Assembly (NCBI RefSeq): GCF_003258595.1
Contig: NZ_QHHQ01000004.1
Span: forward strand, 682,001 to 746,000
DNA from: Acuticoccus sediminis
GTDB lineage: Bacteria; Pseudomonadota; Alphaproteobacteria; Rhizobiales; Amorphaceae
Direction: 5' to 3'
DNA: 64,000 bases
The translations under genes were made by a program, and so were the position numbers. Below the pieces are notes generated by a model that was given only the letters and a program-made list of their open reading frames with translations, made no database searches and was not told the origin of the DNA. Below, one piece after another: positions 25,644 to 36,238 of this stretch. The number at the start of each line of letters is the position of its first letter. The first letter of the stretch is position 1.

Positions 25644-26801
25644 GTGGACGCGGCCATTGGTCCGTCGATCAGGGAACGGTCTGTCCGCCGGGCGCACATC
25701 TCGTGCGATGTCCCGGACCCGGTGGCTTGTCTGCGAAGCCGGCTCGGGCAGGGTCCGTTTGCACTGGTCGCGCTATTTGTCTCTCCGCGATCCGACTTCG
25801 AGCGGGTCGTCCACGACGCCAAGGCGGCCTTCGGGGCCGCGGAGGTGATCGCGTGCACAACCGCCGGCGAGATCGCCGACGGCGGCTACACCGAAGGCAC
25901 CATCGTCGCCGTCGGCTTTCCGAGCACCGACTTCGCGGCCAAGGTCGTCGTCGTGCCGGACCTTTCGGACTTCGCGCACCACAGCCTGGTCGACCAGATC
26001 ACCACCACGCGCGCCGAGCTCGCCCGCGAGTTCCCCATGTTCGGCGAGGAGTTCGGCTTCCTGATGGTCGACGGCCTGTCGCGCATGGAGGACCAGCTCA
26101 CCGCCACCCTCGCCATGGGCCTCGGCGCGACGCCGATCTTCGGCGGCTCGGCCGGCGACGGGGCGAACTTCCGCAAGACGCTGGTCTCCGCCTCCGGGCG
26201 CACGCTGCGCAACGCCGCCGTCGTCGCGCTGGTGCGCACATGCTGCCGCGTGAAGGTCTTCAAGACCGACCATCTCCGCCCCACCGACACGCGGATGGTC
26301 GTCACCGAGGCCGACCCCGAGCGCCGCCTCGTGCGCGAGATCAACGCCGAGCCGGCGGCGCGAGAGTACGCCCGGATCCTCGGCCTCGACCCGGAGCAGC
26401 TCACAACCTTCACGTTTGCGGCGCATCCAGTGGTTGTCCGGATGGGCGGGCAGCACTATGTCCGCGCCATACAGAAGGTCACCGACACGGGCGAACTGAT
26501 CTTCTTCTGCGCCATCGACGAGGGCCTCGTGCTGACACTGGCCGACGCGAAACCGATGGTCGAACACCTCGCCGGCGCGCTGGACGCTCTGGCGGTCCAC
26601 GGCCGGCCGGCCGTGATTCTGGCGGCGGACTGCATCCTGCGCCGCAAGGAGGCGGAGGAGAAGCAGCTCACCGGCGCCATCTCCGCCCTGCTCTCCTCGC
26701 ACAGCGTCGTCGGCTTCTCGACCTACGGGGAGCAGGTCAACGGGCTGCACGTCAATCAGACCCTGACCGGGGTCGCGATCTACCCGCCGGCCGCGCCATG
26801 A
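25644..26801 (+). CDS. FIST-domain sensor protein, NosP-like
   Basis: A 385-residue cytoplasmic protein with FIST_N (about residues 30-225) and FIST_C (about 235-370) domains. 'GAAEVIACTTAGEIADGGYT', 'LATAMGLGATPIFGGSAGDG'-type sequence near residue 160, and 'LILAADCILRRKEAE'-like sequence near residue 330 are FIST hallmarks. NosP proteins of this family bind heme and NO and regulate a neighbouring NahK histidine kinase; the gene here directly precedes such a kinase with a 4-nt overlap. The heme ligand cannot be assigned from sequence alone. The start is GTG 25644 with GAGGA 7 nt upstream. It sits 46 bp after the response regulator. Confidence 0.82.
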   Translation: MDAAIGPSIRERSVRRAHISCDVPDPVACLRSRLGQGPFALVALFVSPRSDFERVVHDAKAAFGAAEVIACTTAGEIADGGYTEGTIVAVGFPSTDFAAKVVVVPDLSDFAHHSLVDQITTTRAELAREFPMFGEEFGFLMVDGLSRMEDQLTATLAMGLGATPIFGGSAGDGANFRKTLVSASGRTLRNAAVVALVRTCCRVKVFKTDHLRPTDTRMVVTEADPERRLVREINAEPAAREYARILGLDPEQLTTFTFAAHPVVVRMGGQHYVRAIQKVTDTGELIFFCAIDEGLVLTLADAKPMVEHLAGALDALAVHGRPAVILAADCILRRKEAEEKQLTGAISALLSSHSVVGFSTYGEQVNGLHVNQTLTGVAIYPPAAP

Positions 26802-29017
26802 TCCAGACCAGCCTCGACCCGCAGGCGCCGCTGGAGCAGCGTTACGAGAAGCTGCTGAAGATCACCAGCGCCCTCATGCGCCGCGTGGAGCAGTCGACGG
26901 CTGGAAGCGGCGCCGCCTACGCCCAGTTCGAGCGTTCGGCGCGGCTCGAGAAGGAGGTCCGCGCCAGGACCAGCGACCTCAACAGGGCGCTCGACCTCCT
27001 CAACGACTCCAACGCCCGCCTCGCCAAGGCGACCGAGACGGCGCGCCGGGCGCAGACCGACCTCGCCAACGCCATCGAGACCGTGAAGGAGGGCTTCGGC
27101 CTCTTCGATTCGGACGACCGGCTGGTGATGTACAACAGCCGCTTCTGCGCCACGATCGGCGACGTGAAGAGCCGCCTCGTCACCGGCCTCTCGTTCGACG
27201 AGTACGTCGACCTCATCGCCGCCAGCACGCACCTCGCCCTTCCCCCGGGCGAAACGAAGCAGACCTGGGCCGCCAACCGCCGCGCCCGGCACAAGGACGA
27301 GCACGTAAACTTCTCCGTCCGCCTCGCCGGGGAGCGCTGGATCCAGGTGAGCGAGCACCGCACCTCCGCCGGCGGCACCGTCATCCTTCAGACCGATGTC
27401 TCCGACATCATCCGGATCGAGCGGCGCGAACGGGAGCGGCTGCTCGACGATCAGGCACGCATCATCCACGCCACGCTCGAGCACATCAGCCAGGGCGTCG
27501 CCATCTTCGACGCCAAGGCCCGGCTCGTCGGCTGGAACACGCACGTGAGCGAGCTTCTGGCGATCCCCATCACCCGGCTGTGGCTCGGCGCCCCGTTCAC
27601 CACCGTCTTCGCGGGTATGCTGGAGAACGCGCCCGGCGCGCGGGGCGGCAGCCTCGACCCGCTGCACCGCTGGGCGTACGACGCCGAGCCGGGCCCCGGC
27701 GTCACCTTCGACGCGCGCTGCGGCCCCCTCACCCTCTCGGTCTCCGCCCGGTCGATGCCGGACCACGGCTTCGTGGTCTCCTTCTCGGACGTGACCGCCG
27801 AGCGCGAGGCGGTGCGCGTCACCACCGAGGCGAACGAGATCCTGGAGCGGCGCGTCGCCGAACGCACCGCCGAGCTCTCCGAGGCCGTCGCCGCGGCCGA
27901 GCGCGCCAACGCCACGAAGTCCCGCTTCGTCGCCGCGGCGAGCCACGACCTCCTGCAGCCCCTGTCGGCCGCGAAGCTCTACCTCTCCGCGCTGGAGGCG
28001 GACCCCGCGTCGGTCAGCGTGCGCGACGTCGCGCGCAAGGCGCAGGGCGCCCTCGGCAGCGTCGAGGCGATCCTCGACGCGCTGCTGGAGATGTCGCGCC
28101 TCGAATCGGGCGCCACCACGCTCGAGATCGCCGACGTCTCCCTCTCCGCGCTGATGCGCCAGCTCGCCGACGAGTTCGGCCCGCTCGCCGCGCGCAAGGG
28201 CCTCGACCTGCGGGTGATCCCGTCCTCCGGCGTGATCCGGACCGACGCGAAGACCTTCCGCCGCGTCCTGCAGAACCTCATCGCCAACGCGGTGAAGTAC
28301 ACGGTATCGGGCCGCGTCCTGATCGGCGCGCGCCGCTGCGGGCCGCTCTGGCGGGTCGAGGTCCACGACACCGGCCCGGGCATCCCCGCCTCGCAGCGCG
28401 AGAACGTCTTCAAGGAGTTCCGCCGCCTCAACGCGACGGCGAGCGCCAGCGAGGGGATGGGCCTCGGCCTCGCCATCGTCGAGCGGGCCTGCAATCTCCT
28501 GCGCCACCGCCTCGATCTCCACTCGGTGGAGGGGCGCGGCACCTGTTTCGCCGTCAGCGCCTACGCCGCGGCGGCGGGCGTGCAGCCGGTGGACAAGGAC
28601 CAGCACGGCGACTTCGTGTGCGACTCGGAGCTTTCGGGCCGCGTGGCGCTGCTGATCGACCCGCAGGTCGCCACCCGCGAGGCGCTCACCGCGCTGATGG
28701 AGTGCTGGGGCCTCACCACGCTGGAAGCGGCCTCCGGCGAGGAGGCCGAAGCGCTGCTGGAGGAGATCGGCATCGTGCCGGACGCGGTGCTCGTCGCCTC
28801 CCGCCACACCGAGGCGCGGGCGGCGATCCAGACCATCCGGCAGCTTCGCGACCTCGCCGGGCCGGTCCCGGCGTGCCTCATCACGTCGGACCGCTCCCGC
28901 GCCAACCAGGACGCCTGCGCCGCCGAGGGCATCGTCTTCATCGCCAAGCCGATCGACCCGGCGGCGATCCTCACCGCGCTCTGCAGCGACCTGCCGGACA
29001 AGCTCAAGGTCGCCTGA
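26798..29017 (+). CDS. NahK/ErcS-type hybrid histidine kinase with degenerate receiver
   Basis: A 739-residue soluble sensor kinase. Residues ~15-90 are a coiled coil; two PAS-like domains follow (about 93-205, starting AIETVKEGFGLFDSDDRLV, and about 225-335, starting LEHISQGVAIFDAKARLVG). Then a second coiled coil, the HisKA domain with phospho-accepting His383 (AAASHDLLQPLSAAK), and HATPase with N-box LQNLIANAVKYT, G1 box VHDTGPGIP (Asp524) and GMGLGLAIVERA. A C-terminal receiver-like domain (~613-733) keeps Asp621 and Lys717, but 'PDAVLVASRHTE' has Ala667 in place of the phospho-acceptor Asp. The start overlaps the FIST gene (ATGA). It likely acts with the FIST sensor and the upstream LuxR regulator. 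Confidence 0.87.
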   Translation: MIQTSLDPQAPLEQRYEKLLKITSALMRRVEQSTAGSGAAYAQFERSARLEKEVRARTSDLNRALDLLNDSNARLAKATETARRAQTDLANAIETVKEGFGLFDSDDRLVMYNSRFCATIGDVKSRLVTGLSFDEYVDLIAASTHLALPPGETKQTWAANRRARHKDEHVNFSVRLAGERWIQVSEHRTSAGGTVILQTDVSDIIRIERRERERLLDDQARIIHATLEHISQGVAIFDAKARLVGWNTHVSELLAIPITRLWLGAPFTTVFAGMLENAPGARGGSLDPLHRWAYDAEPGPGVTFDARCGPLTLSVSARSMPDHGFVVSFSDVTAEREAVRVTTEANEILERRVAERTAELSEAVAAAERANATKSRFVAAASHDLLQPLSAAKLYLSALEADPASVSVRDVARKAQGALGSVEAILDALLEMSRLESGATTLEIADVSLSALMRQLADEFGPLAARKGLDLRVIPSSGVIRTDAKTFRRVLQNLIANAVKYTVSGRVLIGARRCGPLWRVEVHDTGPGIPASQRENVFKEFRRLNATASASEGMGLGLAIVERACNLLRHRLDLHSVEGRGTCFAVSAYAAAAGVQPVDKDQHGDFVCDSELSGRVALLIDPQVATREALTALMECWGLTTLEAASGEEAEALLEEIGIVPDAVLVASRHTEARAAIQTIRQLRDLAGPVPACLITSDRSRANQDACAAEGIVFIAKPIDPAAILTALCSDLPDKLKVA

Positions 29018-29050
29018 GCCGCCGGCGCCGGATTCCAGCCGTCACGATGC

Positions 29051-29081
29051 GACCGCACGGAGGCTCATCCCCCGTGCGGTC
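29051..29081. terminator. Hairpin between convergent genes
   Basis: A perfect 10-bp stem GACCGCACGG / CCGTGCGGTC with an 11-nt loop, flanked by a further GAT/ATC pairing across a bulge. It lies 34 bp after the kinase stop and before the end of the convergent protease gene. No T-run; a bidirectional transcript end is plausible. Confidence 0.5.
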
Positions 29082-29168
29082 ATCGCCAGGTAACGTGTGT
29101 GATGGATGCACGCGTGGGTTCGGCCACCCCGCAACGGTGCGCGACCGCGCGGGGTTCGGGCCACAACC

Positions 29169-30482
29169 CTACGCGATAAACAGCCAGTCGCCGTGACCGT
29201 GGTCCGCGGCGCCTTGCAGTGTGAGCGTGCCCGTCCCGGTGTCCAGCACCAGGTCCCCGCGCGTCACGACAAGCCGGTCCGCCGCCTCCGACGCGCTGAG
29301 ATCGAGATCGGCGATGTCGATCCGGTCGCCCTCGCGCGGATCGAAGTCCACGACGACGTCATGGCCGCGACCGGCGTCGAAGACGTCCGCGCCCGGACCG
29401 CCGCGGTAGACGTCGTCGCCGCGCCCGCCGATCAATGTGTCGGCGCCGAGGCCGCCATTGAGACGGTCGTGCCCGCCGCCACCGTCCAGAAGGTCTTTCC
29501 CCCCGCCGCCGCAGAGGACGTCGCGCCCGGTCCAGCCGTCGAGGCGGTCGTTGCCCGATCCGCCCCCCAGGGTGTCGTTGCCGCGGCCGCCCATCAGCAC
29601 GTCCCGCCCGTCCGAGCCGGACAGCCAATCGTGGCCCGGGCCGCCGACGAGGCGGTCGTCGGCCGCGCGCGCGATCAGCACGTCGTTGCCGCCGAGGCCC
29701 TTCAGCACGGTGACGCCGTTGACGCCGATCAGCGTGTCGCCGCCGGCGGTCCCCTTCGCGACGACCACGTCGGTCGCGGCGCGATAGTGCGTCACAACCC
29801 CGTCGAGCGTCGCGGGGCCGCCGTAGAGGTGGCGGAGCGCGGCGACGTCGAAGGGCCGGTACGCCTCCTGCGGCGCCTCCATCCGGTTGTAGCTCATGAC
29901 GGTGTGGGCCGAATCGTCGAGGCCGGTGTCCAGCCTCGGGGCGCCTTCGTGCGGGTGCTTCAGGCCCAGCGCGTGCCCCAGTTCGTGCAGCAGGATCTCG
30001 AAGCCCCACGCACCTGGGGAAAAGTCCGTCATGGTGTCGCCCATGAGGAGGCTGCCGCGGGAGTTGGGCGAGCCGGTGGACACGGAGGGATAATGCGCCC
30101 AGGACCAGCCGCTCCCGTCGGTGATGTACTCGACGCTGATCATCGGATCGGCGTCCGCGTCCACCTCGACGAAGCGCACCCCCGCCGCCGTCTCCGCCGC
30201 CGTGACGCCCGCGTGCATCCCTGCGACCAGCGCCGTGTCGGCCACGGCCCGCTGGATTCCGGCGCCCTTCTCGGGCGCGAATGCGTAGGTGACGATGGCT
30301 GGCGAACCGATATCGGCCATGCCGTTGAAGCGGGCCTGCCCCCCGGCGAGGATGGCCTTCCAGGGCTCGGCCGGCTGAGGCGCTCCGGCGCCCTCCGGCA
30401 AAAAGCTGCCGGAATCCCGCGACGGCGAGCCGCGCCCGACCGATTTCGCTTCACTGATGGTACGCACTACTCTATACCCCAT
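29169..30482 (-). CDS. Serralysin-like M10 metalloprotease with RTX repeats
   Basis: A ~437-residue secreted zinc protease. The zinc motif HELGHALGLKHPHE (about residue 166) is the metzincin HExxHxxGxxHxxE pattern, followed by the Met-turn 'HTVMSYNRMEA'. C-terminal to the catalytic domain are eight or so RTX nonapeptide repeats of the GGxGxDxLx type (GGRGNDTLGGGSGNDRLDG, GGLGADTLIGGRGDDVYRG), which bind Ca2+ outside the cell. There is no Sec signal; the C-terminus ends DWLFIA, as expected for type I export. The start is uncertain (ATG 30482 or GTG 30467; neither has a strong SD). No HlyB/D/TolC-type exporter or inhibitor gene is adjacent. Confidence 0.85.
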   Translation of the reverse strand: MGYRVVRTISEAKSVGRGSPSRDSGSFLPEGAGAPQPAEPWKAILAGGQARFNGMADIGSPAIVTYAFAPEKGAGIQRAVADTALVAGMHAGVTAAETAAGVRFVEVDADADPMISVEYITDGSGWSWAHYPSVSTGSPNSRGSLLMGDTMTDFSPGAWGFEILLHELGHALGLKHPHEGAPRLDTGLDDSAHTVMSYNRMEAPQEAYRPFDVAALRHLYGGPATLDGVVTHYRAATDVVVAKGTAGGDTLIGVNGVTVLKGLGGNDVLIARAADDRLVGGPGHDWLSGSDGRDVLMGGRGNDTLGGGSGNDRLDGWTGRDVLCGGGGKDLLDGGGGHDRLNGGLGADTLIGGRGDDVYRGGPGADVFDAGRGHDVVVDFDPREGDRIDIADLDLSASEAADRLVVTRGDLVLDTGTGTLTLQGAADHGHGDWLFIA

Positions 30483-30608
30483 CCACACACACAGACGAGG
30501 GTGGTCGCCCCGCGGCGACGCCAACGCTGAACTTTTGCTCCACCGCACAGATGACAAGCGTCGACGCGGTCTCTAAATGCGACTGGTTAGGTACCCACAG
30601 GCGTTCGC

Positions 30609-31052
30609 ATGCAAACCGTCATCATAGTCATCCATCTCATGATCGTGATCGCGCTCATCGCGGTCATCCTCATTCAGCGGTCGGAAGGCGGCGCGCTCGG
30701 CATCGGCGGCGGTGGCGGCGGTGCCATGTTCTCCGCTCGCGGCAGCGCCAACCTGCTGACGCGTGCCACGACCATCCTCGCGGCCATATTCTTCGTGACG
30801 TCACTTGCGCTGGCCTTGCTCGCCAAGCAGCAGTCGGGCGCGCCGTCGATCCTCGATCTGACGGGCGAGGAAGCCGCTCCCGCAGCCGGTTCCGCGCTCC
30901 CCGGCATCCCGGCCGACGGACCGAGCCTCCTCGACCAGCTCAATACCGAGTTCGGGTCCACGACCCCGGCCCCGCCGTCGGACGACACGTCGGCACCGGC
31001 CCGTTCGACCCCCGCGGCACCGGCCGCTCCGGAGGTCCCCTCGGGCAACTGA
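30609..31052 (+). CDS. secG: Preprotein translocase subunit SecG
   Basis: A 147-residue inner-membrane component of SecYEG. Two membrane helices ('VIIVIHLMIVIALIAVILIQ' and 'ATTILAAIFFVTSLALALLA') flank the conserved cytoplasmic loop 'RSEGGALGIGGGGGGAMFSA'. The acidic, Pro/Ala-rich C-terminal tail of ~65 residues is longer than in E. coli but usual for alphaproteobacteria. An AGG lies 7 nt upstream of the ATG. pyrG follows on the same strand; tpiA, its frequent upstream neighbour, is replaced here by the divergent protease. Confidence 0.93.
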   Translation: MQTVIIVIHLMIVIALIAVILIQRSEGGALGIGGGGGGAMFSARGSANLLTRATTILAAIFFVTSLALALLAKQQSGAPSILDLTGEEAAPAAGSALPGIPADGPSLLDQLNTEFGSTTPAPPSDDTSAPARSTPAAPAAPEVPSGN

Positions 31053-31071
31053 TGTGAATTGCGGCGCGCGT

Positions 31072-32898
<1,827 letters not shown>

Positions 32899-32945
32899 TC
32901 CCGTCTGGTCTAGTTCCGGCAGCGCCCGCCGCGCCGGCCGGACCG

Positions 32946-32978
32946 AAGGCGGCCGCCCCACCGGGCGGCCGCCTTTTT
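32946..32978 (+). terminator. Rho-independent terminator of pyrG
   Basis: A perfect 13-bp stem AAGGCGGCCGCCC / GGGCGGCCGCCTT with loop CACC, then TTTTT. It lies 48 bp after the pyrG stop. Confidence 0.9.
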
Positions 32979-33050
32979 CATGTCGTCGGACGGGGCGCGG
33001 CCCGCCACCCACGACCCCGTCCGGAACGCCCGGAGGGGGTCGGCGACGGT

Positions 33051-33341
33051 TCAACGCGTGCGGCTCTTCCAGCTGCAGACGCTCTTGCCCTTCGGACATT
33101 TCTTCTTGTTGAGCGTCGAAGCGCCCACGTCGTCGGGATCCGATATCTTCTCGGTGAATTCTCGCGGCCCCCACGGGCCGCCCGCGTCGCCATCGCGCAC
33201 GGTGCGGGTCAGCCCGCTCGACGGACCCGGGCCAGTTGTCTGAACTGTCGACGATATTTCGTGGTCATACGCCGCGCTGGCCGCCGAGGCGACCAGCAGA
33301 CAACAGAAAATAACGAGACCCAAGCTAGAGCGGAGCGCCAT
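33051..33341 (-). CDS. Small exported protein of unknown function, 96 residues
   Basis: Not recognised. MALRSSLGLVIFCCLLVASA followed by ASA-AY is a clear Sec signal peptide. The ~73-residue mature part is hydrophilic and probably disordered, with 'GPWGPREFTEKISDPDDVG' and a basic end 'KKKCPKGKSVCSWKSRTR' holding two Cys six residues apart that could form a disulfide. A GGAGG site lies 4 nt before the ATG at 33341. It stands alone between pyrG and trkH behind an AT-rich leader that contrasts with the GC-rich surroundings, which could point to acquisition. Confidence 0.65.
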   Translation of the reverse strand: MALRSSLGLVIFCCLLVASAASAAYDHEISSTVQTTGPGPSSGLTRTVRDGDAGGPWGPREFTEKISDPDDVGASTLNKKKCPKGKSVCSWKSRTR

Positions 33342-33430
33342 ATAACCTCCATCAAAAATTATAAAATATTGCGATACAGCAAGACATAACTGAGTATTGG
33401 GGCGCCAACAACATATCAACGTCGCTGAAT
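33342..33430 (-). promoter_or_regulatory. AT-rich promoter region of the small exported protein
   Basis: About 90 bp that is strikingly AT-rich for this window. On the minus strand a perfect TATAAT occurs at 33363-33358, ~17 nt before the start codon, with GGAGG in between, implying a very short leader. A matching -35 at consensus spacing is not obvious. Confidence 0.35.
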
Positions 33431-33482
33431 TCGGGTAATTTTGTTTCGCGGCACACTCTGCCGACGGACCGCCGCCCCCGCG

Positions 33483-34868
33483 CTATTCCGGACCGTCGAG
33501 CATCACAGTCTTGTCGTCGGCGAGGCTGGCGGTGCGCGAGCGTGTGGAACGGCTTCCCGGAAGGGCCAGCGCGAGGCCGAAGGTGAGGATCCCGACGCGG
33601 CCCGCGGCCATCAGCACGATGATCACCACCTTGCCGACGTCCGACAGGTCTCCGGTGATCCCCAGCGACAGGCCGACCGTGCCGAGCGCCGAGATCGCCT
33701 CGAAGAGCAGCGCCTCGAACGCCTTGTGCACGTCGCTGTGCGCCAGGACCAGCAGACCCGTCAGCAGCAGGCCGCAGTAGAACACCAGCGCCGCCGCCGC
33801 CGAACGCACCGTGCGCAGCGGCACCTCGCGGCCCAGGACGATCACCTCGTCCCGCCGCCTGAGCACCGCCGAGACGATGCCCCAAAGGACTGCGAACGTC
33901 GTCGTCTTGAGGCCGCCGCCGGTGCCCGACGGCGAGGCGCCGACGATCATCAGCAGCATCAGCACGACGATCGCCCCCATCCCGAGCGAGTTGATCGGCA
34001 CCGTGTTGAAGCCGACCGTCGTCGAGGCGCTCATCGCCTGGAAGAAGGCCGCCAGCGCCCGCTCGTCCCACGGCCGCGCCACCAGCGTCTCGTCGGTGAA
34101 GAGGATCACGAGGAACGCCACCGAGACGATTGCCAGCGTGAAGAACAGGATCGTCCGGCTCGTCTCGCCGAGCCGCCGCTCCTGACCCGACAGCGCGCGC
34201 CACATGTCCGACACCACGATGAAGCCGATCGCGCCCGACAGCGACAGCAGCGACACCACCACATTGACGCCGACATTGCCGACATACGCCTCCAGCCCGT
34301 TGGGATTGAGGCTGAAGCCGGCGGTGCAGAAGGCGGAGACGGCATGGAAGATCGCGCTCCAGAGGGCGTTGTCGTCCCCCGCCCCGGCGAAGAGATAGTA
34401 GAGCGCGGCGGCGCCCAGCAGTTCGACGGTCAGGGTGAAGACGACCACCGCGCGCAGGAAGCCGGGCACCGAGATCTCCGGCGGGAGGTCGAACGCCGCC
34501 CGCACCGTCCTCTGCCGCCCACGGCTCAGCTTCTGCCGCAGCGCCAGGACGAGGTAGGACGAGAAGGTCATGTACCCGAGGCCGCCCACCTGGAAGAGCG
34601 CCAGGATGACGATCTCCCCGGCGAGATTGTAGCTCGAGCCCGGGTCCACCGTGACGAGGCCGGTGGTCGAGACCGCGGAGGTCGCGATGAACAGGTTGTC
34701 GAGCGGCGCCACCGGCGCGTTCTGCAGGAACGGCAGCGACAGGAGCACGAAGCCGAGGGCCATGTAGCTCGAATAGCCGACGAGCAGGAGCCGCGCCGTC
34801 GACATGCGGTTCAGTCGCGACAGGACCGCCGTCGCGATCCGACGATGCATCGGTTTGAAGGGGGGCAT
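33483..34868 (-). CDS. TrkH/KtrB-family potassium uptake protein
   Basis: A 461-residue K+-translocating membrane protein with four M1-P-M2 repeats. The four selectivity-filter regions are visible: 'TSAVSTTGLVTV', 'SAFCTAGFSLNP', 'SASTTVGFNTVP' and 'SALGTVGLSLGI'. 'VGASPSGTGGGLKTTTFAVL' is the intramembrane-loop signature. Length is nearer KtrB than E. coli TrkH. It needs a cytoplasmic RCK partner (TrkA/KtrA), which is not adjacent. ATG 34868 (MPPFKPMHRR) is the first plausible start; its SD is weak. Divergent from the amidohydrolase gene. Confidence 0.92.
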   Translation of the reverse strand: MPPFKPMHRRIATAVLSRLNRMSTARLLLVGYSSYMALGFVLLSLPFLQNAPVAPLDNLFIATSAVSTTGLVTVDPGSSYNLAGEIVILALFQVGGLGYMTFSSYLVLALRQKLSRGRQRTVRAAFDLPPEISVPGFLRAVVVFTLTVELLGAAALYYLFAGAGDDNALWSAIFHAVSAFCTAGFSLNPNGLEAYVGNVGVNVVVSLLSLSGAIGFIVVSDMWRALSGQERRLGETSRTILFFTLAIVSVAFLVILFTDETLVARPWDERALAAFFQAMSASTTVGFNTVPINSLGMGAIVVLMLLMIVGASPSGTGGGLKTTTFAVLWGIVSAVLRRRDEVIVLGREVPLRTVRSAAAALVFYCGLLLTGLLVLAHSDVHKAFEALLFEAISALGTVGLSLGITGDLSDVGKVVIIVLMAAGRVGILTFGLALALPGSRSTRSRTASLADDKTVMLDGPE

Positions 34869-34996
34869 GAAGGTCAACCAAGCAACAGGCACATAAAGTG
34901 CCTCTTTTGTGTAGGATGACCCCGAACGAACCAACGGCGGTCCCGTTCCATCGCCCCGCACCACGGGGCCGGGACGGGCGCCGACTCGGAGAGCGA

Positions 34997-36238
34997 ATGT
35001 CGACGAACCTCACCATCAATCCAGAGCGACTCTGGGACACCTTGATGGACACCGCCCGCTTCGGCGCCACCCCCAAGGGCGGCGTGAAGCGCCTCACCCT
35101 CTCCGACGAGGACAAGCTGGTTCGCGAGTGGTTCACCAGCGCGTGCGAAGCGGCCGGCCTCACCGTCGCCGTGGACCAGATGGGCAACATGTTCGCCACC
35201 CGCCCCGGCGCCAACCCCGACGCGCTGCCGATCGCCGTCGGCTCGCACCTCGACACGCAGCCCGCCGGCGGCAAGTTCGACGGCATCCTCGGCGTGCTGG
35301 GGGGCCTCGAAGCCATCCGCACCCTCAACGACGCGGGCTACGAGACCAGTCGCCCCATCACGCTCATCAACTGGACCAACGAGGAAGGCGCCCGCTACGC
35401 CCCCGCGATGTCCGGCTCCGGCGTCTATTCCGGCGAGATCGGCTACGACGACATGATGGCCCGGCCCGACCGCGACGGCATCAGGTTCGGCGACGAGCTG
35501 AAGCGCATCGGCTATGCCGGCGCCGAGACGGTGGGCGCGCGCCGCTTCGCCGCCTTCGTCGAGCTCCACATCGAGCAGGGGCCGATCCTGGAGGCCGAGG
35601 GCAAGACCATCGGCGTCGTCGAGGGCGGCCAGGGCATCTACTGGTTCGACGGGACCGTGACGGGCCGTGACAGTCACGCCGGCACCACCCCCATGACCCA
35701 CCGCCGCGACGCGATGATGGCTCTCGCCGAGGCGGCCCTCGCGGTCGAGGCCATCGCGCTCGAGAATGCCCCCGCCGCGGTCGGCACCATGGGCGAGGTC
35801 GCCGTGCTGCCCGGCTCGCGCAACACCATCCCTGGCCTTGCCACCTTCCTCGGAGAGCTGCGCCACCCGGACGGCGGCACCCTCACCGCCATGGCCGAGG
35901 CCCTCGACGCCAGGATCGCCGAGATCAACGCCCGCCGCAGCCCGGTCGAGATCGTCCTCACCCGCAAGTGGCGCAAGGACCCGGTCGCGTTCGACAAGCG
36001 CATCGTCGACGCCGTGCGGGGCGCCGCCGAGAAGCACGGCTACTCCAACAGGCCGATGATCTCCGGCGCGGGCCACGACGCCTACTACGTCGCCGACACC
36101 TGCCCCACCGGGATGATCTTCATCCCCTGCTGGGAAGGCATCAGCCACAACGAGGAGGAGAGCGCGACCCAGTCAGACTGTGCCGCCGGGACCCAGGTGA
36201 TCCTCGACACGCTGCTGAAGCTCGACCAGACCCTCTAG
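34997..36238 (+). CDS. M20-family Zn amidohydrolase (N-carbamoyl-amino-acid hydrolase / allantoate amidohydrolase type)
   Basis: A 413-residue binuclear-metal hydrolase cutting an N-carbamoyl or ureido C-N bond. Metal ligands are in 'IAVGSHLDTQPAGGKFDGIL' (His, Asp), 'WTNEEGARYAP' (Glu-Glu), 'FVELHIEQGPILE' (His) and 'GISHNEEES' (His). 'GRDSHAGTTPM' is the dimerisation-lid motif. These are the marks of HyuC/AllC/PydC-like proteins; the exact substrate cannot be told. ATG 34997 has GGAG 5 nt upstream. An amidase gene follows after 207 bp, suggesting a role in breaking down ureides or amides. Confidence 0.9.
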   Translation: MSTNLTINPERLWDTLMDTARFGATPKGGVKRLTLSDEDKLVREWFTSACEAAGLTVAVDQMGNMFATRPGANPDALPIAVGSHLDTQPAGGKFDGILGVLGGLEAIRTLNDAGYETSRPITLINWTNEEGARYAPAMSGSGVYSGEIGYDDMMARPDRDGIRFGDELKRIGYAGAETVGARRFAAFVELHIEQGPILEAEGKTIGVVEGGQGIYWFDGTVTGRDSHAGTTPMTHRRDAMMALAEAALAVEAIALENAPAAVGTMGEVAVLPGSRNTIPGLATFLGELRHPDGGTLTAMAEALDARIAEINARRSPVEIVLTRKWRKDPVAFDKRIVDAVRGAAEKHGYSNRPMISGAGHDAYYVADTCPTGMIFIPCWEGISHNEEESATQSDCAAGTQVILDTLLKLDQTL

